A model generated the notes under the pieces. The model was not told where the DNA came from. It did no database searches and saw only the letters and a list, made by a program, of their open reading frames with translations. Below are positions 53,581 to 62,536 of a stretch of DNA of 64,000 nucleotides, piece by piece. The translations under genes and the position numbers were made by a program. Source of the DNA: Pseudoalteromonas aliena SW19 (GTDB taxonomy: Bacteria > Pseudomonadota > Gammaproteobacteria > Enterobacterales > Alteromonadaceae). Positions within the stretch are counted from its first letter, which is position 1. Every line of letters starts with the position of its first letter. Where the stretch lies: positions 1 to 64,000 of the forward strand of contig NZ_AQGU01000018.1 in the NCBI RefSeq assembly GCF_014905615.1. Direction: 5' to 3'.

Positions 53581-54123
53581 ATGCAACTTAATAAAATACT
53601 TAAAGGCCTGCTAATTGCTGTGCCAGTAATGACATTAGCAGCTTGTAGCTCATCATCAGATATTGATGACGGTGCTGCAAATCAAACAAATCAAGCTGTT
53701 GTTGAGCAGCCAACGAATAATGATACAGTTGAAGTAGCGACTATTTCACCTGAGCAACAAGCAGAAGAACAACTTCGCCAAAAATACGAAGCACTTCGTC
53801 AAGAGCAAGTAATTTACTTTGACTTTGATAAAGCGACAGTTGAAGGTAAATACGCTGATTTACTTCGTGCACATGCTGAGTTCTTAGTTCAAAACTCATC
53901 AGTTAAAGTACTCATTGAAGGCCATGCAGATGAGCGCGGTACGCCAGAGTATAATATTGCACTTGGTGAGCACCGTGGTAAAGCTGTTGAAAAATATCTA
54001 CAAAGTTTAGGTGTTTCAGCGAGCCAAATGTCAGTGGTAAGCTACGGTGAAGAGAAGCCAATGGTTAAATCTCGCACTGAATCAGCTTTCGCTAAAAACC
54101 GCCGTGCGGTATTAGTTTACTAA
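53581..54123 (+). CDS. pal: Peptidoglycan-associated lipoprotein Pal
   Basis: A 180-residue outer-membrane lipoprotein. The lipobox is LAAC (acylated Cys at about residue 22), then a polar linker, and an OmpA-like peptidoglycan-binding domain: VIYFDFDKATVEGKY, LIEGHADERGTPEYNIALGE and RRAVLVY. It anchors the outer membrane to peptidoglycan and partners TolA and TolB. Confidence 0.96.
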   Translation: MQLNKILKGLLIAVPVMTLAACSSSSDIDDGAANQTNQAVVEQPTNNDTVEVATISPEQQAEEQLRQKYEALRQEQVIYFDFDKATVEGKYADLLRAHAEFLVQNSSVKVLIEGHADERGTPEYNIALGEHRGKAVEKYLQSLGVSASQMSVVSYGEEKPMVKSRTESAFAKNRRAVLVY

Positions 54124-54136
54124 GATAAGAGATATT

Positions 54137-54886
54137 ATGAAGCCGAAAATTATTTTGGCAGCCATGATATTGAGCGGGAGCACCCAGTTAATGGCTGCTC
54201 CCGCTCCTGTTTCAGAAGCTGCAAGTTCACAAACGAGTGTTGAGAAGCGTTTAGCGTCACTTGAAAAGTTGATGCAGACACGTAATTTTTTACAAGTTGA
54301 GTTACAGCAACAACTTAATCTATTACAAGATGAAGTCAGCCAAATACGAGGCGTAACTGAAGAGCAGAGTTATAAGCTTGAAAAAGTACTGCAGCGCCAA
54401 CGTGAACTTTATCAAGAAATTGAAAATAGAGTAAGCCAAGCTTACACACAGCCGGCTGTAGCCCCTGCGACGGACTACACGCAAGCTAATGATACGCAGA
54501 CCTACAGCACTGATTTATCTGAAAACGAAGCGTACGAGCGTGCTGTTGCGTTAATAATGAAAGATAAGCGCTATGATCAGGCTATTCCCGAGTTTCAAAC
54601 TTTTTTAACAACGTATCCAAATTCAGTTTATGTGTCTAATGCACATTATTGGCTTGGGCAATTGTTAACGATTAAAAATACGCCAGTTAAAGCAATTGAG
54701 CATTTTAAAGTGGTTGTAAACGAATTTCCTAATTCAAATAAACGCCCTGATGCAATGTTAAAGTTAGGAACGCTTTTACAAGAGCAAGGTTTTGCCGAAA
54801 ATGCGCAAAAAATACTGACCGATCTTATTAATCAGTATCCAAGTACAACTGCTGCAAAATTAGCCACTGATCGCTTATCAAAATAA
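54137..54886 (+). CDS. cpoB: Cell division coordinator CpoB (YbgF)
   Basis: A 249-residue periplasmic protein with a signal peptide to about residue 21 (MAAPAPV), an N-terminal trimerising coiled coil (about 35-95, with LEKLMQTRNFLQVELQQQ), a linker, and three TPR repeats (YERAVALIMKDKRYDQAIPEF, NAHYWLGQL, DAMLKLGTLLQEQG). In E. coli it links Tol with peptidoglycan synthesis during division. It is the last gene of the Tol-Pal operon. Confidence 0.93.
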   Translation: MKPKIILAAMILSGSTQLMAAPAPVSEAASSQTSVEKRLASLEKLMQTRNFLQVELQQQLNLLQDEVSQIRGVTEEQSYKLEKVLQRQRELYQEIENRVSQAYTQPAVAPATDYTQANDTQTYSTDLSENEAYERAVALIMKDKRYDQAIPEFQTFLTTYPNSVYVSNAHYWLGQLLTIKNTPVKAIEHFKVVVNEFPNSNKRPDAMLKLGTLLQEQGFAENAQKILTDLINQYPSTTAAKLATDRLSK

Positions 54887-54900
54887 TTGAATCGGCTTGA

Positions 54901-54930
54901 TTAGACTGCTTTTTGTCATAAGCGGTCTAA
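54901..54930. other. Hairpin after cpoB
   Basis: TTAGACTGCTT pairs with AAGCGGTCTAA (11 bp, one G-T pair). No T-run follows, so it is probably an RNA 3'-end stabiliser or processing structure, not a classic terminator. Confidence 0.5.
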
Positions 54931-54976
54931 AATTGGTCAACTAGGCAGAAAAACTTAAAAAAAGAGACAATTTCGG

Positions 54977-55004
54977 TTGCACTCATTTTATAAATAAGTA
55001 TTAT
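54977..55004 (+). promoter_or_regulatory. Promoter of the tRNA-Lys array
   Basis: TTGCAC and TATTAT are separated by 16 bases, and a G+C-rich discriminator (GCGCCCGC) follows, as in stable-RNA promoters under stringent control. It lies about 55 bases before the first tRNA gene. Confidence 0.6.
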
Positions 55005-55057
55005 AAGCGCCCGCAGCAAACGAATGGTTACCCCACTCGAAATGCGGCAAAAAGAGC

Positions 55058-55133
55058 GGGTTATTAGCTCAGTTGGTAGAGCAGTTGACTTTTAATCAAT
55101 TGGTCGATGGTTCAAATCCATCATAACCCACCA
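55058..55133 (+). tRNA. tRNA-Lys (UUU), copy 1 of 8
   Basis: A 76-nt gene with acceptor GGGTTAT/ATAACCC, D-arm GCTCAGTTGGTAGAGC, anticodon loop CTTTTAA, T-arm GATGGTTCAAATCCATC and encoded CCA. It has the T5-A68 acceptor pair. Confidence 0.97.
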
Positions 55134-55194
55134 TTTTTTAAATGGTCTTTTATCGGCGGATTTACGTAGTAGTTAGAGTTGTATAAATTAGAGC

Positions 55195-55270
55195 GGGTCA
55201 TTAGCTCAGTTGGTAGAGCAGTTGACTTTTAATCAATTGGTCGATGGTTCAAATCCATCATGACCCACCA
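55195..55270 (+). tRNA. tRNA-Lys (UUU), copy 2 of 8
   Basis: Identical to copy 1 except that the fifth acceptor pair is C5-G68 (GGGTCAT/ATGACCC). Confidence 0.97.
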
Positions 55271-55334
55271 TTTTTATTTATTAAAATATAAATGGTTTAA
55301 TTTAAACTTTGCTGCAAATAGTGTATATCAGAGC

Positions 55335-55410
55335 GGGTCATTAGCTCAGTTGGTAGAGCAGTTGACTTTTAATCAATTGGTCGATGGTTCAAATCCATCA
55401 TGACCCACCA
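55335..55410 (+). tRNA. tRNA-Lys (UUU), copy 3 of 8
   Basis: C5-G68 type, otherwise identical to the other copies; CCA is encoded. Confidence 0.97.
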
Positions 55411-55481
55411 TTCTTTATTGTAAGAATGGTTCAATCGGCGGATTTACGTAAGCTTATTTATTATTAAATAAGTGCATGAGC

Positions 55482-55557
55482 GGGTCATTAGCTCAGTTGG
55501 TAGAGCAGTTGACTTTTAATCAATTGGTCGATGGTTCAAATCCATCATGACCCACCA
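55482..55557 (+). tRNA. tRNA-Lys (UUU), copy 4 of 8
   Basis: C5-G68 type. The spacer after it closely matches the spacer after copy 6, a sign of segmental duplication. Confidence 0.97.
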
Positions 55558-55640
55558 TTCTTTATTTCTTGTGAATAGCGAATGGCTTCAATCGACGGAT
55601 TTACGTAAGCTTCATTCTTAACTGAATAAGTGCATAGAGC

Positions 55641-55716
55641 GGGTTATTAGCTCAGTTGGTAGAGCAGTTGACTTTTAATCAATTGGTCGATGGTTCAAAT
55701 CCATCATAACCCACCA
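55641..55716 (+). tRNA. tRNA-Lys (UUU), copy 5 of 8
   Basis: T5-A68 type. The spacer that follows it resembles the one after copy 7 (TTCTATG, TTTTAATCGGCGGATTTACG). Confidence 0.97.
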
Positions 55717-55778
55717 TTCTATGGCAGTTTTAATCGGCGGATTTACGTAGCGCTTAAAAAGCGAATTAATATCAGAGC

Positions 55779-55854
55779 GGGTCATTAGCTCAGTTGGTAG
55801 AGCAGTTGACTTTTAATCAATTGGTCGATGGTTCAAATCCATCATGACCCACCA
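55779..55854 (+). tRNA. tRNA-Lys (UUU), copy 6 of 8
   Basis: C5-G68 type. It starts exactly 297 bases after copy 4, as copy 7 does after copy 5. Confidence 0.97.
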
Positions 55855-55937
55855 TTCTTTATTCCTTGTGAATAGCGAGTGGCTTCAATCGGCGGATTTA
55901 CGCAAGCTTCATTCATAATTGAATAAGTGCATAGAGC

Positions 55938-56013
55938 GGGTTATTAGCTCAGTTGGTAGAGCAGTTGACTTTTAATCAATTGGTCGATGGTTCAAATCCA
56001 TCATAACCCACCA
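55938..56013 (+). tRNA. tRNA-Lys (UUU), copy 7 of 8
   Basis: T5-A68 type, 297 bases after copy 5. Confidence 0.97.
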
Positions 56014-56076
56014 TTCTATGATAGTTTTAATCGGCGGATTTACGTAGCTTTTTTACAAAGCAAATTATATTAGAGC

Positions 56077-56152
56077 GGGTCATTAGCTCAGTTGGTAGAG
56101 CAGTTGACTTTTAATCAATTGGTCGATGGTTCAAATCCATCATGACCCACCA
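56077..56152 (+). tRNA. tRNA-Lys (UUU), copy 8 of 8
   Basis: C5-G68 type, the last of the array. No terminator hairpin was seen between it and nadA. Confidence 0.97.
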
Positions 56153-56293
56153 CTCTCTAATACTTTCCTTTATATTCTTTTTTAAATTCCCATTTTATTT
56201 TTTATAAACAGCCTCGCTAGTTTGCTGTTATTTGTGTTCATATTCTCGTATAATTCGCCGTAATTAATGCACTGTAGATAAGTGGTCGAGAAC

Positions 56294-57334
56294 ATGAGTC
56301 TAGCTCAAACTATTATGCCTGAAGGCTATATTTTCCCTCCTAAGCCAGCTCCATTAACACACGATGAGCAAGGCGAATATAAAGCACGTATAAAACAATT
56401 ACTGGTCGATAAAAATGCAGTACTTGTTGCACATTACTATACCGATCCTGAAATTCAAGCACTTGCTGAAGAAACTGGCGGCTGCGTTGCAGACTCGTTA
56501 GAAATGGCACGTTTTGGCGCACGTCACGATGCAGATATGATCATCGTCGCGGGCGTAAAGTTTATGGGCGAAACCGCAAAAATATTAACCCCCAATAAAA
56601 CGGTTGTAATGCCAACGCTTGAAGCGACATGTTCGCTGGATATTGGTTGTCCTATCGATGAGTTTTCAGCGTTTTGCGATGAACACCCTGATCGTAAAGT
56701 GGTTGTGTATGCAAACACCTCAACGGCGGTTAAGGCACGTGCCGATTGGATTGTAACGTCATCCTGCGCGCTTGAAATTGTTGAGCACTTAGACGAACAA
56801 GGCGAAAAAATCATTTGGGGACCAGATAAACATTTAGGCAGCTATATTCAAAAGAATACCGGTGCAGATATGATTATGTGGAACGGCGCATGTATCGTAC
56901 ATGACGAATTTAAAACCAAAGCCTTAAAAGATTTTAAAGTATTGCATCCAGATGCAGGTGTATTGGTTCATCCAGAGTCGCCAGCAGAGATTGTCGCACT
57001 TGCCGATGCAGTAGGCTCTACGAGCCAACTAATAAAAGCAGCGCAAACAATGCCAAACAAAAAGTTTATTGTGGCGACTGATCGCGGCATTTTTTATAAA
57101 ATGCAGCAACTGTGCCCAGATAAAGAGTTTTTTGCGGCTCCAACAGCCGGTGAGGGCGCGTCCTGTAAAAGTTGTGCTCACTGTCCTTGGATGGCAATGA
57201 ATGGCTTAAAAGCGATTGAGGAAGCGCTCCTTGACCCTAAAGGTAAAGAAGTATTTGTTGATATGGATTTGCGTGAAGGCGCGCTTAAATCGCTTAACCG
57301 CATGCTTGAATTTACTGCAAGTATGGTTAAGTAA
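56294..57334 (+). CDS. nadA: Quinolinate synthase NadA
   Basis: A 346-residue 4Fe-4S enzyme that condenses iminoaspartate with dihydroxyacetone phosphate to quinolinate in NAD synthesis. With the ATG at 56294 the three cluster cysteines fall at 113, 200 and 297 ([28 protein letters not shown]), the same numbers as in E. coli NadA, which supports this start over the GTG at 56282. The order cpoB, tRNA-Lys, nadA is also found in E. coli. The last two bases of its stop codon belong to an inserted MITE. Confidence 0.95.
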   Translation: MSLAQTIMPEGYIFPPKPAPLTHDEQGEYKARIKQLLVDKNAVLVAHYYTDPEIQALAEETGGCVADSLEMARFGARHDADMIIVAGVKFMGETAKILTPNKTVVMPTLEATCSLDIGCPIDEFSAFCDEHPDRKVVVYANTSTAVKARADWIVTSSCALEIVEHLDEQGEKIIWGPDKHLGSYIQKNTGADMIMWNGACIVHDEFKTKALKDFKVLHPDAGVLVHPESPAEIVALADAVGSTSQLIKAAQTMPNKKFIVATDRGIFYKMQQLCPDKEFFAAPTAGEGASCKSCAHCPWMAMNGLKAIEEALLDPKGKEVFVDMDLREGALKSLNRMLEFTASMVK

Positions 57335-57527
57335 CCTGAACTCTGGATAATAAATCTATCTCGAGCAGCTATTTTCAGCGCTAACTGCGTTGAATTTACT
57401 TGCAATAGGCTCGCTATTGACGCGTAAATTCGCCTTGTTTTCGCTGAAAATCTCTGGCTAGAGAAAATAAATTTAAATATCATCATGACTCAATACGTTA
57501 GTAAATCTCTTAACCAGAGTTCAGGTT
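57333..57527. mobile_element. AACCTGAACTCTGG MITE, copy 3, full length (195 bp)
   Basis: The termini AACCTGAACTCTGG and CCAGAGTTCAGGTT are perfect inverted repeats flanked by AAGT (57329-57332, 57528-57531), a 4-bp target duplication. The interior contains a second inverted pair, TATTTTCAGCG and CGCTGAAAATC, and no gene. It is the reference copy for those at 6054 and 23831. Confidence 0.85.
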
Positions 57528-57708
57528 AAGTAATTTTAGAAGTAGTAATAAAACGGTTGAATCTCAAATTTAGCTGTTTTTTTATACTTAAACGTAAGTG
57601 GTTGTTTGATAAATAAGCATTTGGAGATTCATCTTTAAAAATGCCTTGCGCCAAGGGTATCTATTTCATACTATAGCGGGCTGTTGCATTACACAATTGC
57701 AATACTGT

Positions 57709-57798
57709 GGAGGGATGGCTGAGTGGCTGAAGGCGCACGCCTGGAAAGTGTGTTTAGGTTTACCCCTAACGAGGGTTCGAATCCCTCTCCCTCCACCA
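57709..57798 (+). tRNA. tRNA-Ser (GGA)
   Basis: A 90-nt gene with a long variable arm. Acceptor GGAGGGA/TCCCTCC, anticodon loop CTGGAAA giving GGA, T-arm with GGTTCGAATCC, and encoded CCA. It stands alone, followed by a terminator. Confidence 0.95.
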
Positions 57799-57810
57799 TT
57801 ATTCAATATT

Positions 57811-57836
57811 AGGACGCTTTATGGCGTCCTTTTTTG
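57811..57836 (+). terminator. Terminator of tRNA-Ser
   Basis: AGGACGC-TTTAT-G-GCGTCCT followed by five or more T, 12 bases after the tRNA. Confidence 0.93.
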
Positions 57837-57872
57837 TGCCTGTAACAAAGTAGAGCAATACAGGGAATAATA

Positions 57873-58056
57873 ATACCTTCTCAATTTGAGTACTTAAACC
57901 CAGCGCTAACTACGTCAAAGGTTTCTTGTTACATGGATGCAGGAGAAAGAGTAATACAGGAACAATGGCTGAAAATAACTAAATAACGAAATTTTTCCTT
58001 GTTATCAACAAGGTTTTGAACTTAATAATAACTCACTTAATTAAGCGAACGAGTAT
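57873..58056. repeat. Divergent TTGGTAT-type repeat, copy 5
   Basis: It starts ATACC and ends CTTAATTAAGCGAACGAGTAT, close to the right end of the copy at 6481-6616. The interior shares AACGAAATTTTTCCTTGTT. The termini have degenerated. It lies between tRNA-Ser and the 3' end of the kinase gene. Confidence 0.45.
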
Positions 58057-58073
58057 TAGGTGTACTTACCACT

Positions 58074-60737
58074 CTATATGGTGTGCAAAAATCTAATAAG
58101 CTCTTGTTTTTCAATTGGCTTTGAAACATAGCCATCAAAAAACTGTTTATAGAGCTCTTTTTGCTCGGCAAACACATTTGCGGTTAGTGCGATAATAATT
58201 TGTTTACTATCTATTTTCTTTATTTTTTTACATGCTTCAAAACCATCCATTTTTGGCATCTGAATATCCATAAAAATTATATCAGGTGATAAAGATTCAT
58301 AGAGTGAAATTGCCTCAAGGCCATTATTTGCAATAACAATTTTTGCATTCGTAGGCGCTAGCATTGCGGTTACCACAAGCTGATTAATTTTATTGTCTTC
58401 TGCGATTAAAATTGTTTTATTTGTTAAGTCAGGAAAGTCTAAACCTTTTGTATTTGAGTCAGTTGGTTTTATGCTCGCTTGTTTAAGTGGCAAATAAACA
58501 CTAAATTGACTGCCGACACCTAATTCACTCGTTACTTCAATCTCACCTTTCATTAAGTTGACTAATGATTTAGTGATTGGCAGGCCAAGCCCTGTACCAC
58601 CATACTCTCTGGTGGTTGACGTTTCTGCTTGCTCAAAGCGTTCGAATAATCTATCAATAGTATCTTGTGAAATGCCAATTCCCGTGTCAGAAATGACGCT
58701 ACAGACTCTATTATCGTTCGTTAATTTAAATTCAACGGTTACGCCACCTTTATGAGTGAATTTGATTGCGTTGGAAATTAAATTTAAAAATATTTGTCTG
58801 AGCCTAACCGCATCACCCACCCAATATTTATGATCAATATTAGAAATAAAGCGCAAGTAAATATGCTTTTCGTTTGCTGGTACACTTAAATCTGACTCTA
58901 AGTGGTTTATTAATTCGTCTAGTTCAAATGGTTTTTTCTCAAGCGACAACTTACCTACTTCAATCTTAGAAAAATCAAGTATGTCATTGATAATCGTGGT
59001 AAGTGCTCTGGTTGAATAAAGGGCTTTATTTAAAAACTCTTTTGATTTTTCGTTAAGGGGTTGCTCTTGTAATAACTGCAAAGTACCTAAAACGCCATTC
59101 ATCGGGGTGCGAATTTCGTGGCTCATGTTTGCTAAAAATTCTGACTTAGTTTTTGAAGCTTCTTCGGCCAGTTCTTTTGATTTAGCGAGTGCATGCTCGT
59201 GAGCTATTTGATCTGTTAAATCATACGCTATACCTAAATAGCCCACTATTTTCCCATAGTCATTTAACAGCGAAGTGACACTTAAACTTATTTGGGTGTG
59301 TTGGTTATTACTATCAACATAGGTCCACTGGTTGGTATCTGGTACAGTCGGCGTTGCTTTGGCTATGAATACTTCAAATCCTGGTTTTATTGGTTTATTG
59401 AGCTCTTGCGTAAGCTGCTCTGCTTTTTCGATAACTTCGTGCGCTAAATGAAAAATAGCGGGCGTTTCAATTCCAATCACTTTACTTGCTTGGTAGCCAA
59501 GCAGCTTCTCAGCGGCTGGATTAAATTCAGTGATTAAACCGTTTATATCGGTGGCAATAATAGAGTAACTTGCGCCATTTAATATACTGCGCTGCAAAGT
59601 GCTTATGTTTTCAATTTGCAGCGTTCGCAATTTTACTTCACTTTCTAATTGTGAATTTGCGAGTTCAAGTATTTGTTCATGCTTTTTGGCGGTATCTACT
59701 TTTAATTGTATTTTTTGCGCTTTTCGATATAAAAACAACTGCAAAGCGAAGATAAAAATCATTGTAAAAAGAGTTAAAAATACGCTATCAACCAAAGCTT
59801 GATATTTGTTGGGTAAGTGTAAGCTTTCAATAAATGCATTAGAGCCGTGCAGTGTTACTTTCCAGCTGCGGCCCATAATTTGGATTGTGTTTGAGGTGTT
59901 AAACGCTGAGTTATTGTTTTCATCACCGTACTGAAAGAATGTAAATTCGGTATCGTTATATAAATCGCTGATGGTAAGGTAGTTTTCATCTACTTGTGCA
60001 AGTGAATCTAAAATATTGTTGATTAATAAAGGCGAGTATGTCCAACCTATTAGTGCTTCAAGGCGTTTTTCTCTATTTGTTGGTACGGTAATGTTTTTAT
60101 ACACAGGGATTAAAATTAAAAAGCCTTGCTGTGTTTTTTTATCGGCTTGTACCAAGGTAATGGGGGCTGAAAGTTGAGCGCTATTATTAATTGCAGCATT
60201 TAATGCCGCTTTTCGGCGAATAGCCTCAGATCCAATATCAAGCCCAATTGCTTGTAAATTGTTTTGTTCAGGAAAAATATATTGAATAATAAAGCGCTCA
60301 TCGTCATAGCGAGACAGCTCTTTGAGATTGAACTTTTTATCAGGCCTGTCATTTTTAGCATCTTCTAAAAACTGTACTAATTGATCAGAGCGTACTCTTT
60401 TAACATAGCCAATACCATTAGCCCCAGGAAATTCGAGCGCGTAGTTACGACTATTAGAGTAGTTTGTTATGGCTTGATAATTTAAGTTGGCAACACCTAT
60501 TCCATGTATAAACCCTTTTAAGCCATATAACCCGTACTTATAAAGATGAACTCGGTTATTTATTCCCGTTGTTAACGTTGTTAGTCGAGTGTCTAAAGCG
60601 GTTACAATTTTAGAGTCGATTGCTTGTTGATGCTTAAGATGCTGGAAAAACGAGAAAATAACACCGATAATCAGAATTAAAAGCTGAACAACTGTTTGCA
60701 GCACAAACTTTTTATTAGCCCAGCGTGTTAGAACCAT
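58074..60737 (-). CDS. CHASE-PAS hybrid sensor histidine kinase
   Basis: An 887-residue inner-membrane signalling protein. The first helix is at about 14-32, a periplasmic CHASE domain (about 60-290, with FPGANGIGYVKRV) follows, then a second helix near 322-342 and a coiled coil. A PAS domain (about 385-520, with DINGLITEFNPAAEKLLGY) leads to HisKA with phospho-acceptor His540 in MSHEIRTPMNG, HATPase with SDTGIGISQDTIDRLFERFEQ, and a C-terminal receiver with Asp at about 822 in FMDIQMPKMDG. No response regulator gene adjoins. The ligand is unknown. Confidence 0.92.
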   Translation of the reverse strand: MVLTRWANKKFVLQTVVQLLILIIGVIFSFFQHLKHQQAIDSKIVTALDTRLTTLTTGINNRVHLYKYGLYGLKGFIHGIGVANLNYQAITNYSNSRNYALEFPGANGIGYVKRVRSDQLVQFLEDAKNDRPDKKFNLKELSRYDDERFIIQYIFPEQNNLQAIGLDIGSEAIRRKAALNAAINNSAQLSAPITLVQADKKTQQGFLILIPVYKNITVPTNREKRLEALIGWTYSPLLINNILDSLAQVDENYLTISDLYNDTEFTFFQYGDENNNSAFNTSNTIQIMGRSWKVTLHGSNAFIESLHLPNKYQALVDSVFLTLFTMIFIFALQLFLYRKAQKIQLKVDTAKKHEQILELANSQLESEVKLRTLQIENISTLQRSILNGASYSIIATDINGLITEFNPAAEKLLGYQASKVIGIETPAIFHLAHEVIEKAEQLTQELNKPIKPGFEVFIAKATPTVPDTNQWTYVDSNNQHTQISLSVTSLLNDYGKIVGYLGIAYDLTDQIAHEHALAKSKELAEEASKTKSEFLANMSHEIRTPMNGVLGTLQLLQEQPLNEKSKEFLNKALYSTRALTTIINDILDFSKIEVGKLSLEKKPFELDELINHLESDLSVPANEKHIYLRFISNIDHKYWVGDAVRLRQIFLNLISNAIKFTHKGGVTVEFKLTNDNRVCSVISDTGIGISQDTIDRLFERFEQAETSTTREYGGTGLGLPITKSLVNLMKGEIEVTSELGVGSQFSVYLPLKQASIKPTDSNTKGLDFPDLTNKTILIAEDNKINQLVVTAMLAPTNAKIVIANNGLEAISLYESLSPDIIFMDIQMPKMDGFEACKKIKKIDSKQIIIALTANVFAEQKELYKQFFDGYVSKPIEKQELIRFLHTI

Positions 60738-60986
60738 ATATACATCCTTTTTTATGTGTTTGTGTTGGGCTTTGAATACTTTGTGATGAAGCTAAATATA
60801 GCACTTATTTAAAAGCTTACAACCAGAATACTTAAACTCTGTTGAACTTTAGAGATTGAATTTCTTGCAGTTTGCTTTGTTTTTAAGCAGAGTAGTATAA
60901 CTAACCAAGATGTATTTTTTAATACCTATTTAAACCACTCTTATGATAAAACTAAACTAAGTGCAACCAACGTTTAAGCTACGCAG

Positions 60987-61868
60987 ATGTTAACTTTACA
61001 GCAATGGCGATCGCAGGGCCGATTTATTCACATTAATGGTCATAAGGTATTTACTAATACTGCTGGTGACATAACTAAACCAGCATTACTGTTAATACAT
61101 GGTTTTCCCAGTGCGAGTTGGGACTGGGAAGGTATGTGGCAAGCGCTCAGTGAGCAGTACTTTGTGATCACGCTTGATATGTTAGGTTTTGGTTTATCGG
61201 ATAAACCTAAAAATGCAGACTATAAAATCACTGAACAAGCCGATTTGTATACTCAGTTTTTAAACACATTAAATATTAATGATATACATATTTTAGCTCA
61301 TGACTACGGCGATACGGTGGCTCAAGAAATATTAGCAAGGCAAGTACATAATCAAAGCAGCATAACGATCAATAGTGTTTGCTTTTTAAATGGTGGATTG
61401 TTTCCAGAAGTGCACAAACCCTTATTTATACAAAAATTATTAATATCTAAGCTTGGTTGGCTAGTGCCAAAATTGATGAATAAACAAAAATTCGCCAATA
61501 ATTTAGTTACTGTTTTTGGTAAAAATACACCGCCCTCAACACAGGTAATTGACACATTATGGACATTATTAATTTATAACGATGGCCTAAGTGTAATGCC
61601 AAAATTGATTCATTATATAAATCAACGCAGGCAAAACCGAGAGCGTTGGGTGGGTGCTATTATTAACAGTAATATTCCTATTACGTTCATCGCAGGCGGG
61701 GAAGACCCTATTTCTGGCAAGCACATGATTGAGCATTATAAAAAGCTGATCCCCAATGCGCGCGTACAAGAGTTTCCAGAGCTTGGTCATTACCCGCAAG
61801 TCGAAGATGCTGATGCAATTACTCAGGCTTATTTAAAATTTAGAGAAGCCATTAAAAAACGCGGCTAA
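60987..61868 (+). CDS. Alpha/beta hydrolase, haloalkane dehalogenase/epoxide hydrolase-like
   Basis: A 293-residue alpha/beta-hydrolase. LLIHGFPSASWDWEGMW holds the oxyanion HG, the nucleophile is Asp106 in AHDYGDT, the second acid is in GGEDPISG, and the catalytic His is in ELGHYPQVED. An Asp nucleophile points to the dehalogenase/epoxide hydrolase branch rather than to esterases. There is no signal peptide. It is a single gene, divergent from the kinase. The substrate is unknown. Confidence 0.83.
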   Translation: MLTLQQWRSQGRFIHINGHKVFTNTAGDITKPALLLIHGFPSASWDWEGMWQALSEQYFVITLDMLGFGLSDKPKNADYKITEQADLYTQFLNTLNINDIHILAHDYGDTVAQEILARQVHNQSSITINSVCFLNGGLFPEVHKPLFIQKLLISKLGWLVPKLMNKQKFANNLVTVFGKNTPPSTQVIDTLWTLLIYNDGLSVMPKLIHYINQRRQNRERWVGAIINSNIPITFIAGGEDPISGKHMIEHYKKLIPNARVQEFPELGHYPQVEDADAITQAYLKFREAIKKRG

Positions 61869-61921
61869 TTTATACGCCGCGCTTATAAGTTAAAGAACTC
61901 TGGATATTTAGGCTTTGAACC

Positions 61922-62311
61922 TTAGTATTTTTGCTTTGGTGCTTTGAGTTGTTTTTCAAACTCATCAGAAAAAAGGATAGTGCCGTCATCTTCCTCAGTA
62001 GGGAATGCAGCAATCAGTAAATCATCTTCTTCAAGCCCCGGTGTCCAGCGGCTAAACCAATCCGCAAGAGGAATTGCTTTAGCGCTGCAGCCAGCCCATT
62101 CACCAGTTGCCCATGCTTCTGCAAATTCGCGAGTTGGCCAAACGGGTACGCAGTCGTCATCTTCATTGGCAAGCATAACGCAGCCATCATCATCGTTTAA
62201 AATCCATACTTGTTTGAATTGCTGTACGGTTTCGAACATATAGGCTAGGCGTTTTTTTGCCCCAAGCCCTAAAATTACTGCTTGTTCTTCACTTAAATTT
62301 GGCGTTGTCAT
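61922..62311 (-). CDS. DUF2750 domain-containing protein
   Basis: A 129-residue acidic cytoplasmic protein with the DUF2750 pattern: RLAYMFETVQQFKQVWILND near the N-terminus, then VPVWPTREFAEAWATGEWAG and IPLADWFSRWTPGLEEDDL. The function is unknown. The ATG at 62311 (MTTPNLSEE) fits the family start better than the upstream ATG at 62356. It converges with the hydrolase gene and is divergent from the reductase gene. Confidence 0.82.
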   Translation of the reverse strand: MTTPNLSEEQAVILGLGAKKRLAYMFETVQQFKQVWILNDDDGCVMLANEDDDCVPVWPTREFAEAWATGEWAGCSAKAIPLADWFSRWTPGLEEDDLLIAAFPTEEDDGTILFSDEFEKQLKAPKQKY

Positions 62312-62536
62312 AATTGGCTCACTCTTAATTACTATATCTAAATTATATGCACACAAGTATATCGAGTTATATGACAGAGTGTTGAAAAGTTACTATTTAA
62401 TTTCATCGTTGTAGATCTAATTTACATACATATGAGTATAAATTTGTCACTAATTTGAGCGATCATTCAAAATAGACTTGAATGTTTGTCAAAAGACCGC
62501 ATTGTAGTAAGCATACTTTTAATGAAGGATTGAAAA

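Noticed and set aside
55058..56152. Evenly spaced repeats resembling a CRISPR array
   Set aside because: Each repeat folds as a complete tRNA-Lys with CCA, spacers are similar to each other, and no cas genes are present.
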